From: Frankiaceae bacterium
Lineage (GTDB): Bacteria > Actinomycetota > Actinomycetes > JAVEEB01
Direction of reading: 5' to 3'
Length of the DNA stretch: 14,828 nt
NCBI GenBank assembly: GCA_030840665.1
Contig: JAVEEB010000350.1
Location: forward strand, 1-14,828
In this document: in pieces, positions 1 through 6,313 of the stretch
Layout of the letters: the number at the start of each line of letters is the position of its first letter
Position numbering within the stretch: the first letter of the stretch is position 1
Made by a program: the position numbers and the translations under genes
The notes under the pieces: generated by a model
Seen by the model: the letters and a program-made list of their open reading frames with translations, nothing else
The model's database searches: none
What the model was told of the DNA's origin: nothing

Positions 1-473
1 AGAAGGCGCGCGCGGCGGGTGTGCGAACGGTCGGCGTGATGGTGGAGGTGCCGTCGGCCGCGTTGACGGCCCTCGGGGTGCTGGCCGAGTGTGATTTCGC
101 GAGTATCGGGACGAACGACTTGACGCAGTACACGTTGGCCGCGGATCGGCAGCTCGGCGCACTTGGTCGGATGCAGGACCCGTGGCATCCGGCGGTGTTG
201 ATGCTCGTGCAGTCGACCGCTGCTGCGGGGATCGCGCTGGGCAAACCGGTCGGCGTGTGCGGGGAGGCGGCGAGCGACCCTGTGCTGGCGCTTGTGCTTG
301 TGGGGCTTGGGGTTTCTTCGTTGTCCATGTCTCCCGGGGCGCTCGCCGACGTGCGGGGGGCGCTGTCAGTGACGTCGTACGACGAGTGCCGTGAGCTGGC
401 CGCCATCGCAATCGGCGCACCCGATGCTGCGACCGGGCGACGGCTCGTGACGGAGCGAGCACACCTCGGCTGA
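1..473 (+). CDS. ptsI: Phosphoenolpyruvate-protein phosphotransferase (PTS enzyme I), C-terminal part, truncated by window edge
   Basis: Enzyme I takes phosphate from PEP and passes it to HPr, the first step of the sugar phosphotransferase system in the cytoplasm. Only the last ~157 residues are present, and the frame stays open to the left edge (codons run from base 3). The PEP-binding barrel is recognisable. VGVMVEVPSAA is followed by the enzyme I signature FASIGTNDLTQYTLAADR, with the basic residue and the DLTQY core intact. Next comes GVCGEAASDP, which holds the active-site Cys that acts as proton donor in this family. The C-terminus has the usual helical tail. PPDK and PEP synthase share the fold, but GTNDLTQYTL together with the short C-terminus after CGE fits enzyme I best. 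The gene converges on the - strand gene ending at 478, with only 4 bp between stop codons and no visible terminator. Confidence 0.93.
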   Translation, partial: KARAAGVRTVGVMVEVPSAALTALGVLAECDFASIGTNDLTQYTLAADRQLGALGRMQDPWHPAVLMLVQSTAAAGIALGKPVGVCGEAASDPVLALVLVGLGVSSLSMSPGALADVRGALSVTSYDECRELAAIAIGAPDAATGRRLVTERAHLG

Positions 474-477
474 CGCC

Positions 478-1410
478 CTACTGGGTGAGGACGGCGTGCG
501 CCTCGACGACGGTCAGCGGGAACTGCGGTCGTGTCGTCTGCTCGAGGTCCTGGCTGCCCTGCTGGTTCAAGCCGGGGATCTCGGGGTCGGTCACGGTCCA
601 GTCGGCGGTCCAACGCACCTGCAAGAAGACGGTGTGCTTGCCTGACTTCTTGAACGTGTACTGCACTTTTCCGTCGGGATACGGTGCGCCAGGGTCATTG
701 GTGGCGGGCAGGACGGTGCCGTCGTCGAAGTACCACACGTAGCGGGGGTTGCGCAGCGTGACGACGCACGTGAGCGTGTCTTGGCTCTTGGTGAAGCTCT
801 GCAGCAGCACAGGATTCTGGATCTGCAGGTACACCGGCAGCGTTATCGGCAGCACATTGCCGAAGGGGCTGATCGTCGCATCGACCGGATCAGGGCTGGT
901 CGTCTGCACGACGCTATGGCCGAACGTGACCGGATCCAGGGGCGGTGTGGTGCGGCAGACCCGCTGGACCAGCTGATCGAGCTGGTTCGTGAACCAGATC
1001 GTGAGTCGCACGTCGTACAGCACGGCTGGCGCGGGACATCCCGTGGGGTCAGTTATGCATTGGGCGGGCGGGCCGGTGGGATAGGCCTGCGTACACGTCG
1101 GGGCGAAGCGGTACCACGGGCACTGAACTCCGCAGGTGACGACGGGGGTGGCCGTCGGTGCTTTTGTCGCCGGCGCCCCGGGGCTTGTGGCGCTGCCGCT
1201 CGGGCTCAAGGTCAGCGTCTGCGCGGCGGTCGGCGGCGCGGTAGGGGGCGGACCATCCGTTGGACAGTCGACGATGTTCTGACACGGTTGTAGCACCGTG
1301 GAAGATGCGGATGGCATCCAATTGCCGGCGCGAGCAATCTGGGAAAGCGACGCCACTCCGACCAACGGAATGAGTGTAAGGGTGGCTGCGGCGAGTGCCC
1401 GTCGGATCAT
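478..1410 (-). CDS. Secreted, cysteine-rich PKD-domain protein
   Basis: A 310-residue exported protein of unknown function. The start chosen is the ATG at 1410-1408, which overlaps the TGA of the upstream lipoprotein gene (ATGA, 1410-1407). An in-frame ATG at 1440 would add 10 residues lying inside the upstream gene. Residues 1-28 form a Sec signal peptide (MIRR, hydrophobic core, cleavage plausible after ARA-28). Residues 50-90 are a Pro/Thr/Ser/Ala-rich linker. Residues 93-152 carry six cysteines (C93, C97, C106, C118, C125, C152), with C43, C49 and C215 elsewhere, suggesting disulfides outside the membrane. Residues ~222-305 resemble a PKD/Ig-like domain: VWYFDDG, then YTFKKSGKHTVFLQV. PKD domains usually mediate binding at the cell surface. 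Coupling to a lipoprotein suggests a joint envelope role (inference). The partner or ligand is unknown. Confidence 0.8.
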   Translation of the reverse strand: MIRRALAAATLTLIPLVGVASLSQIARAGNWMPSASSTVLQPCQNIVDCPTDGPPPTAPPTAAQTLTLSPSGSATSPGAPATKAPTATPVVTCGVQCPWYRFAPTCTQAYPTGPPAQCITDPTGCPAPAVLYDVRLTIWFTNQLDQLVQRVCRTTPPLDPVTFGHSVVQTTSPDPVDATISPFGNVLPITLPVYLQIQNPVLLQSFTKSQDTLTCVVTLRNPRYVWYFDDGTVLPATNDPGAPYPDGKVQYTFKKSGKHTVFLQVRWTADWTVTDPEIPGLNQQGSQDLEQTTRPQFPLTVVEAHAVLTQ

Positions 1411-2006
1411 TTCGCAGACTCGAAGGCCGAAATCTTCCATGAGCGGTCAACGAGCTTTAAGGCAATGTTGACGGCCATCTCTCGAGCTTCGTGCGATTCG
1501 ACGGTTTTTCCAGCGGAATCAACCAGTCGGTATGCAGGCGTCTGATAGTTCACCTGTACTCGGGCCTCGTCCCCCGTAGCGCTGACGAGTGAGCCGTGCA
1601 TAGGCCGAAGGGGGTCAGAACGAAGTTCGTGCCCTTGTGCCTTTTGGGCCGCGACAACGTTTGCGAACAGTTTTCGACACGGGCAGTCGGCTGTAGTCAT
1701 CAATTCGAGATTGGAGATGTCCTGCGTGATGCTGCTTTCCAGGGCGGCCCAGACAAACGCTTGGGCCGACGTGATGGCGGCGGCGTCGCTGTTGTCACCG
1801 GTCGGCGCCACTGTCGGGACGCTCGTCGCCGAGAAAGTTATGGGCGACGAAGGCGACGGCGCTGGAGTCGTCGCTGTTGTGTCAACCGACGATGTTGGCA
1901 GCGGCGACAGCGTGGCGGGGCCGGATGATTGAGAGGTACACGAGGTGAGCATCGCGATGAGCGCGGCGGTAACCGCAGCACGACTCACCGGCATCCCCCA
2001 TGGCAT
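1407..2006 (-). CDS. Lipoprotein, small NTF2-like/DUF6318-type candidate
   Basis: A 199-residue lipoprotein first in a two-gene unit with the PKD protein. The start chosen is the ATG at 2006-2004, because AGGA sits 8 nt upstream (2015-2018) and this gives a compact signal peptide. The open frame reaches 2120, with other possible ATGs at 2036 and 2024. The lipobox LTSC puts the lipidated Cys at residue 23. Residues 24-70 are a Ser/Thr/Pro linker. The remainder is a compact domain beginning SAQAFVWAALESSI, with a CPCR motif and ending RSWKISAFES. That pattern resembles the small DUF6318-type/NTF2-like actinobacterial lipoproteins, recalled rather than searched. No catalytic residues can be assigned. 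It is likely anchored on the outer face of the cytoplasmic membrane. The 4-nt stop/start overlap with the next gene implies co-translation. Confidence 0.75.
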   Translation of the reverse strand: MPWGMPVSRAAVTAALIAMLTSCTSQSSGPATLSPLPTSSVDTTATTPAPSPSSPITFSATSVPTVAPTGDNSDAAAITSAQAFVWAALESSITQDISNLELMTTADCPCRKLFANVVAAQKAQGHELRSDPLRPMHGSLVSATGDEARVQVNYQTPAYRLVDSAGKTVESHEAREMAVNIALKLVDRSWKISAFESAK

Positions 2007-2014
2007 GCGGCGAA

Positions 2015-2018
2015 TCCT
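2015..2018 (-). promoter_or_regulatory. Ribosome binding site deciding the lipoprotein start
   Basis: AGGA on the - strand lies 8 nt upstream of the ATG at 2006-2004. The upstream in-frame ATGs at 2024 and 2036 have weaker purine-rich leaders, so this site supports the shorter start. Confidence 0.45.
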
Positions 2019-2144
2019 AACCATCCGGACGCGCATCCCCAACTGCCTGTCCACAGGCTCACTGCGCGCGAGACCTTGTTGATCAAGGTCGACGCGACAG
2101 CTTGTGAGGGGACATGTCATTTCCGTAGTGGAAGTGACCGTAGT

Positions 2145-2167
2145 GAGGCCTGCACCAAGCAGGCCTC
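2145..2167 (-). terminator. Perfect 9-bp hairpin, candidate terminator downstream of the 2270-2584 gene
   Basis: GAGGCCTGC at 2145-2153 pairs perfectly with GCAGGCCTC at 2159-2167 around the 5-nt loop ACCAA. It lies about 100 bp after the stop codon of the - strand gene at 2270 and upstream of the lipoprotein gene. There is no T-run on either side, as is common for actinobacterial hairpin terminators. It could instead be a regulatory dyad for the lipoprotein gene. Confidence 0.55.
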
Positions 2168-2269
2168 GGTGGCAAATGCCGACTCGACTACTCCGAATGG
2201 GTGAATTCAGTCAGCAGCCGAATCAGCGCGCAATGCCGGGGCCGAACCAGCAGGTGTCCAGGAGAGGCC

Positions 2270-2584
2270 CTATGAGGTCCGTTGCGTCGGGACGGCGTCC
2301 ATCGGCGGCAGCGGGTCGACGAGTGGTTCCGGCTCGGTAGCCAAGGACGAGGCGCCGACACTGACGGGCGATGCAGTGGCCATGCGCGACTGCGGTCGTA
2401 CGTTGTGATGGTCTCGCGCCCACACGTCGACACACGCGTCGAATGCCGCCTTGTACGTGGCATCGACAAGCACTTCGCGGCCCGACTTCAGGTCGAGCCA
2501 GCCGACCTGCACGCCCTCGGGCGACTTGAAGTAGACGCGGTCCTGCACTCCACGCTTCCAGCGCTCTTCGACCAGCTCTGCCAT
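2270..2584 (-). CDS. Small protein resembling the N-terminal module of NERD-type nuclease-related proteins
   Basis: A 104-residue cytoplasmic-looking protein with no signal peptide. The ATG at 2584 has a G-rich leader (GGGGGTGG directly upstream). Residues ~10-58 carry the readable domain: a basic start, then QDRVYFKSPEGVQVGWLDL and KSGREVLVDA, followed by a helix. A 'DRLYV..DG..VGW.DL.TG' block of this kind precedes the nuclease domain in several actinobacterial NERD proteins (recalled pattern, not searched). Here no nuclease domain follows. Residues 65-104 are a Pro/Ser/Glu-rich, probably disordered tail. It may be a standalone version, a truncated remnant, or an unrelated small protein. 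It is transcribed on the same strand as its neighbours but is separated by 148 bp from the gene upstream. A further stop-free stretch in another frame past the stop, encoding GPLLDTCWFGPG, could hint at an old frameshift. Confidence 0.6.
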   Translation of the reverse strand: MAELVEERWKRGVQDRVYFKSPEGVQVGWLDLKSGREVLVDATYKAAFDACVDVWARDHHNVRPQSRMATASPVSVGASSLATEPEPLVDPLPPMDAVPTQRTS

Positions 2585-2686
2585 GCCACCCCCAAGTCTG
2601 TGCTCCGGCTCTCAACGTCGATGAAAAAGCCCAAAAGCTGTTGCGCCGAACGCACTAGTTCATGCGGCCGATGCTCGTCCGAATGG

Positions 2687-2724
2687 CCCCGTGAGGTGCG
2701 GCCATCTGCCAGTCACCGCACGGG
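2687..2724 (-). terminator. Imperfect GC-rich hairpin, possible terminator after the S51-like gene
   Basis: It begins 9 bp after the stop codon (2736-2734) of the - strand gene. CCCGTG (2688-2693) can pair with CACGGG (2719-2724), or GTGCGG (2696-2701) with CCGCAC (2716-2721). The two pairings compete. No T-run follows, so the call is weak. Confidence 0.35.
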
Positions 2725-2733
2725 ACACCCGAG

Positions 2734-3975
2734 CTAGTTGAGCACCCATGTCGTGCCATCGGGAGAGTCCCGGACCTCCGCGCCGGCCGCAGCCAGCCGA
2801 TCGCGGACGAGGTCGGATGTTGCGAAGTCCTTCGCGGCCCGCGCCCGCGCACGCAGCTCGATCGCCAGCTCCACATAAGGACCGACGAGGTCGCGAGGGT
2901 CGCGCGCCCCACCGTGCGCAAGGTCACCGAGTCGTACGACGAGAGCTCGCAGAACGCGTCGCGCATGGTCGCCGTCATCGCTGGTCAACGCATCCGTGGC
3001 CCATTCCTGGATCGAGGTCTCCAAGCGCAACACGGCCGTCACGCATCCGTCGACATCACGGGAGGCCAGCGCGGCGTCGAAGGCGGCTCGGGCCTCATCA
3101 GCGACCGCGCGCAATGACGTGAGCATCGCCGCGGCCACCGGCTCGATGGCGACGGGCACGTTCACGTGTGTCGGCTCGACCATCGTGCCGGCGAGCAATC
3201 CGGCCAGCTCGTCGAGGCCGACCACCGAGCCGGTCGGAAAGGTCGTTTCCACGGCCCGTCGCCGGACGGTCACCCGCCCGATGCCGCTCACCGTCATCGT
3301 CCTTGCGGTCACATCGATGACAGCTGCCGTGTGCTCATCGACCCCCAAAATGCCAATGTAGTCTGGCAGGGCGGCCTCAAGCGTTGCGAGTCGACTCTCG
3401 CCGAGGAAGCAGAACCGGGTGTCGTAGTTGCGCCCCTCGGCGTTGTCGAAGTGCGGCACGACGACGGCGCTCACCCCCGTCAGAGTGCCAAGCATGTCGA
3501 GGCCCGCCTCCCAGGACGGCTCGGCGCCAACCTTGTAGATCTCGTACACCGGAATGGCATGCGTGCCTGCGGTGACCGCCGCTGCTGACCCGAACACGAG
3601 CGTGCCACCCCTGTTGGCCACGTCGAGCAGAGCCGCCGGCACAGGAGTGTCGCGCCATTGCCGAAGGGCGTACGTCGGGCTCCCCGGACCGGCGAACACC
3701 CACGACGCCTCGCTCAGCACAGCCAGTGCACGCTCACGATCCGCAACCGGAGCGTCCGCGCGCCGCCAGGACGCGACGGAAACGGCGTTGCCGACGGATT
3801 GCCTGAAGTACAGCTGGGTTTTGGCGATCAAGTCGTCGGCGTTCGCCTGGAAGCCGAATGGCGTGTCAAGCATCACCGCCGGCCCGTCGCCGCGAGTCGA
3901 CGCGAAAACGTCGCGGTGCGTCTTTACCATCGCAGGAGCCGTCTCGCCCGACCCCATGAACACGAGCAACGTCAC
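2734..3975 (-). CDS. Peptidase S51/type 1 glutamine amidotransferase-like protein fused to a CysRS-like C-terminal domain
   Basis: A 413-residue soluble protein. The start is the GTG at 3975-3973, overlapping the TGA of the hydrolase gene (GTGA) and preceded by GAGGAGG at 3986-3980. The open frame runs to 4170, but that extension is antisense-like and Arg-rich. Residues 1-265 match the S51/type 1 GATase-like fold: LLVFMGSGE at the start, GPGSPTYALRQW (96-107), the nucleophile-elbow region VFGSAAA with Ser130, PHFDNAEGRNYDTRFCFLGE (174-193), and GVDEHTA (211-217). The elbow reads S-A-A where S-A-G is usual, so catalysis is uncertain. Residues ~285-413 resemble the helical C-terminal domain of cysteinyl-tRNA synthetase: AFDAAL, then ELRARARAAKDFATSD, VRDRLAAAG and DSPDGTTWVL. 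No HIGH/KMSKS catalytic core is present, so it is not a synthetase. Substrate unknown. Confidence 0.85.
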   Translation of the reverse strand: MTLLVFMGSGETAPAMVKTHRDVFASTRGDGPAVMLDTPFGFQANADDLIAKTQLYFRQSVGNAVSVASWRRADAPVADRERALAVLSEASWVFAGPGSPTYALRQWRDTPVPAALLDVANRGGTLVFGSAAAVTAGTHAIPVYEIYKVGAEPSWEAGLDMLGTLTGVSAVVVPHFDNAEGRNYDTRFCFLGESRLATLEAALPDYIGILGVDEHTAAVIDVTARTMTVSGIGRVTVRRRAVETTFPTGSVVGLDELAGLLAGTMVEPTHVNVPVAIEPVAAAMLTSLRAVADEARAAFDAALASRDVDGCVTAVLRLETSIQEWATDALTSDDGDHARRVLRALVVRLGDLAHGGARDPRDLVGPYVELAIELRARARAAKDFATSDLVRDRLAAAGAEVRDSPDGTTWVLN

Positions 3976-4844
3976 GACGCCTCCTCTGCCAATGCGAGCA
4001 AGGCTGCGACCAGCGCGTCCGGCTGCTGCGCGTGCAAGTCGTGATGCGCACCGGGGAACCACCGCACGTTCCCGCGAGGAAGAAGTGCAAGAGCTTCGCG
4101 TACGGCGCCACGCGTCTGCGCGTCCCGCTCGTCTTCGCCGGGCAGCGGGTCCTCGCTCACTGCTGGGCACAGGAGCACCGGCGCCGCAATGCGGGGATAC
4201 AGGGCGCGGGGGTCACCGTCGTACAGACTCTTGACGATCGAACGGTGATGCGCGCGGTCCAGATGCGGGCGCACCCCGCCGTCCGGCGTCCGCACCAAGT
4301 TCGCGAGCGCCGCGCCCGCGGCGTTATCAGGCCAGCCCGCCATCGACCGGCGGATGCGCGACTCGATGTCGTCCCACCGCCACGACTCCATGTGCGGCGG
4401 CTCGAGCACTCGCCAGCACTCCTGGAACGTCGCGAAGGACCGCGCCGGCCGTAACCAGCCGCCGTCAACGCAACACACCGCGCCGACCGATTCGGGATGC
4501 TCCCCGGCGAGCGTCAGCACGACGTTGCCACCCCACGATTGTCCGGCCACGATCGGCCGCTCCATGCTCAGCGCGTCGATGACCGCGGCAAGGTCGTCGG
4601 CACAAGTGGCGGTGTCGTAGCCGCCGGCGGGGCGACCGGACGCGCCGTGACCGCGCTGGTCGACGGCGACCGCCGTGTGACCGGCGGCGGCGATACGGCA
4701 GGCAACGCCGTCCCAGAGCCGGGCGTTGGACGCGAGCCCGTGTACGAGGAGGAACGCGCGGCCGCCGCGACCTGCCCGCCGGAAGGACAGCCGCAACCCG
4801 CTAGGCAGGGTGACGTCGTGCGCGGTGATCGCTGCGGTGTCCAT
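3972..4844 (-). CDS. Alpha/beta hydrolase
   Basis: A 290-residue soluble alpha/beta-hydrolase-fold enzyme, likely an esterase or related hydrolase of unknown substrate. The start chosen is the ATG at 4844. The frame is open to 4922, but those extra 26 residues lack family similarity and lie in the divergent control region. Visible family features are LLVHGLASNARLW (32-44, oxyanion-hole HG), VDQRGHGASGRP (61-72), the nucleophile elbow GQSWGG with Ser103, and a late catalytic His at GAHHDLH (267/268). The acid is probably an Asp near residue 232. No signal peptide is seen. It is the first gene of a two-gene unit. Its TGA overlaps the GTG of the S51-like gene, so the two products are probably made in step. 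No Shine-Dalgarno sequence is visible. A TACGCT -10-like hexamer 7 bp before the ATG raises the possibility of a leaderless mRNA. Confidence 0.9.
   Translation of the reverse strand: MDTAAITAHDVTLPSGLRLSFRRAGRGGRAFLLVHGLASNARLWDGVACRIAAAGHTAVAVDQRGHGASGRPAGGYDTATCADDLAAVIDALSMERPIVAGQSWGGNVVLTLAGEHPESVGAVCCVDGGWLRPARSFATFQECWRVLEPPHMESWRWDDIESRIRRSMAGWPDNAAGAALANLVRTPDGGVRPHLDRAHHRSIVKSLYDGDPRALYPRIAAPVLLCPAVSEDPLPGEDERDAQTRGAVREALALLPRGNVRWFPGAHHDLHAQQPDALVAALLALAEEAS
3980..3986 (-). promoter_or_regulatory. Strong ribosome binding site for the S51-like gene
   Basis: GAGGAGG on the - strand lies 4 nt before the GTG at 3975-3973, inside the end of the hydrolase gene. It fixes the start of the fusion protein and rules out the long open extension to 4170. 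Confidence 0.8.
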
Positions 4845-4996
4845 TGCGGCCAGCGTAATGCGGCCCGGTGCAACTCGCCGATACGCGGCAACACCAGTGA
4901 TGATGGGAAACCGAATGTTCATACGCGCGGTCTGTCGTCGGGCTCACGAAGGTCGATAGAGTGCCCGCCTGACGTGTTTGGGGAGGTTGGGACGGG
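4845..4996. promoter_or_regulatory. Divergent control region between hydrolase and LuxR-type regulator
   Basis: These 152 bp separate two divergent genes. On the - strand, TACGCT (4857-4852) fits the TANNNT -10 pattern and lies 7 bp before the hydrolase ATG. On the + strand, TAGAGT (4957-4962) fits the same pattern and lies upstream of the regulator. GGGAGG (4981-4986) is the regulator's ribosome binding site, 10 nt from its ATG. No convincing -35 hexamer was found for either. The arrangement allows the regulator to act on the hydrolase/S51 operon, but no clear operator dyad was seen. Confidence 0.35.
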
Positions 4997-5857
4997 ATGC
5001 CGGGACCGGTGCGCGCGAGCGAGCACAATGCGACGGAGCCGTCGCTGGACCGCACCGAGCAGGCGCGCACATCCGACCCCGCACACGCCGCTCGAATACC
5101 GCAACCGCCGGCGCCGGTGTTCCCCGATCGGGCGGGCTTGGCTATGCGGGCGGCATTGCTCGGTCGCTTGCAGGCCGTTGGTGACGAAGACACTCGCATC
5201 ATCCGTGATGGCCCGGCCGTCGGCGCATTGATTTTCGGTGTGTCCGCGGCGGTTCGTCATGAAATTCTCAGCCTCGAACCCCCGCGAATCGCTCTCCCGG
5301 ACGACGAGGAAGCAGCAAGCTCGCACATCGACCAGGGTCTCGCCCGCCGCAAGGTCCGGCATCGCCAGGTGCTGTCGCAGCCGCTCTCGTCGATCGCGTC
5401 CGCCTGGGAGCGCGAGGCGCTGCGGGAAATGGCCAGGGCAGGTGACGCGGCGCGCATGTCGACGAGCGTCCCGATGCGCGTCCTCGTCTTCGACCGTCAC
5501 ACGGCTTTCATCGCCGTGGACCCCGACGACACGAGAGCCGGCGCCTACCTGTCGACCAACCGCAGTGTGATCGACCTCGCGGTGCGATTGTTCGAGCAGC
5601 TGTGGGTCTCATCGACGGTGATGCCGGGTCTCGAAGTGGAGGTCGACCCCAACGAGCAGGTCAACGCCGAGGTCTTGCGCGGGCTGGCCGAGGGCCTCAC
5701 CGATGCTGCCATCGCGCGCCGCCTGGGTGTCTCGAGTCGCACGGTCCTCCGCGCGATCGCTCATCTCCAGCGGACCTTCGGGGTCACGTCCCGTTTCCAG
5801 CTAGGGGCGCGTATCAGCGAGGCCGGCCTCTTCCCGGCGCCGTGGCACGTCAAGTAG
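4997..5857 (+). CDS. LuxR-type helix-turn-helix transcriptional regulator
   Basis: A 286-residue predicted DNA-binding regulator. The ATG at 4997 has GGGAGG 10 nt upstream. Residues 1-45 are Pro/Ala-rich and probably disordered. Residues ~46-215 form the sensory part. The stretch PMRVLVFDRHTAFIAVDP (159-176), followed by a DLAVRLFEQLW helix, resembles the phospholipase-D-like middle domain of the actinobacterial TrmB/LuxR hybrid regulators. Residues ~223-276 are a LuxR/GerE HTH: NAEVLRGLAEGLTDAAIARR, then the recognition helix region SSRTVLRAIAHLQRTFG. Family members usually also have an N-terminal winged helix, which is not recognisable here. The gene is divergent from the hydrolase/S51 operon, which makes that operon a plausible target (inference). 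No ligand can be named. Confidence 0.9.
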   Translation: MPGPVRASEHNATEPSLDRTEQARTSDPAHAARIPQPPAPVFPDRAGLAMRAALLGRLQAVGDEDTRIIRDGPAVGALIFGVSAAVRHEILSLEPPRIALPDDEEAASSHIDQGLARRKVRHRQVLSQPLSSIASAWEREALREMARAGDAARMSTSVPMRVLVFDRHTAFIAVDPDDTRAGAYLSTNRSVIDLAVRLFEQLWVSSTVMPGLEVEVDPNEQVNAEVLRGLAEGLTDAAIARRLGVSSRTVLRAIAHLQRTFGVTSRFQLGARISEAGLFPAPWHVK

Positions 5858-6055
5858 CGGCTCAGCGCAAGTCGCTCGCCCACGTCCGGGCCTTGCTGGC
5901 TGGTTCGAGGACGATGTCGCAATTACGACAGACGTCTGGTCGGCCAGGCCGCGGTCCGCGAGGGTTCTCCCAACGGCACATCCGCACGGATGGCGTCGGG
6001 CTCGTCGCTCCGCGGCAAGCCAAGGACCGTCCCGTCGAGCAACCCAGGAGTCAGC
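5858..6055 (+). other. Intergenic region upstream of the small exported protein
   Basis: These 198 bp hold no convincing gene. They contain the 8-bp palindrome AGACGTCT (5930-5937), flanked by CGAC and, one base out of register, GTCG, which could be a weak operator. AGGAG at 6046-6050 is the ribosome binding site of the next gene. No clear -10/-35 pair or terminator for the regulator was seen. Confidence 0.3.
6046..6050 (+). promoter_or_regulatory. Ribosome binding site deciding the start of the small exported protein
   Basis: AGGAG lies 5 nt before the ATG at 6056. The longer open frame from 5990 has no comparable site and would put 22 polar residues before the hydrophobic segment. Confidence 0.65.
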
Positions 6056-6313
6056 ATGCCCGTCCAGTTGATCCGTACCCGTGGACTTGCCGCCATCGTC
6101 ATCAGTGTGGGGACCCTAGCCGCGTCGGTGGTGCTCACCAACGCGGCGAAAGGCGGCATCCCCGATGGATCGCACCCGCGCGCCGTAACGGTGCTGCACT
6201 CGTCCACCACAACGACCACCACGGCCGCCACGACTCCGGCCGCAACTCCGAGTCCGTCGCCCTCCAGCACGTCGCATGACAAGAGCGTCCGCTGGGGAGG
6301 TCTGTCCTCCTAG
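6056..6313 (+). CDS. Small Ser/Thr/Pro-rich exported or membrane-anchored protein
   Basis: An 85-residue protein of unknown function, not recognised. The start at 6056 is set by AGGAG 5 nt upstream. Residues 1-9 are basic (Arg8, Arg10 nearby) and residues ~11-32 are hydrophobic, acting as a signal peptide (possible cleavage near TNA-32) or as an N-terminal anchor. Residues ~46-70 are a low-complexity tract dominated by Thr, Ser, Pro and Ala, like an extracellular stalk, ending in KSVRWGGLSS. It has no Cys and no known domain. Its TAG stop overlaps the stop of the convergent - strand ORF through the palindrome CTAG (6310-6313). Position after the LuxR-type regulator does not by itself imply co-regulation. 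Confidence 0.6.
   Translation: MPVQLIRTRGLAAIVISVGTLAASVVLTNAAKGGIPDGSHPRAVTVLHSSTTTTTTAATTPAATPSPSPSSTSHDKSVRWGGLSS

Noticed and set aside
3976..4170. N-terminal extension of the S51-like gene to the ATG at 4170
   Set aside because: The extension is Arg-rich and antisense-like, lies inside the hydrolase gene, and GAGGAGG with GTG at 3975 gives a far better start.
3972..4922. Start of the alpha/beta hydrolase at ATG 4922
   Set aside because: The extra 26 residues lie in the divergent control region and have no family similarity, and the family domain starts shortly after ATG 4844.
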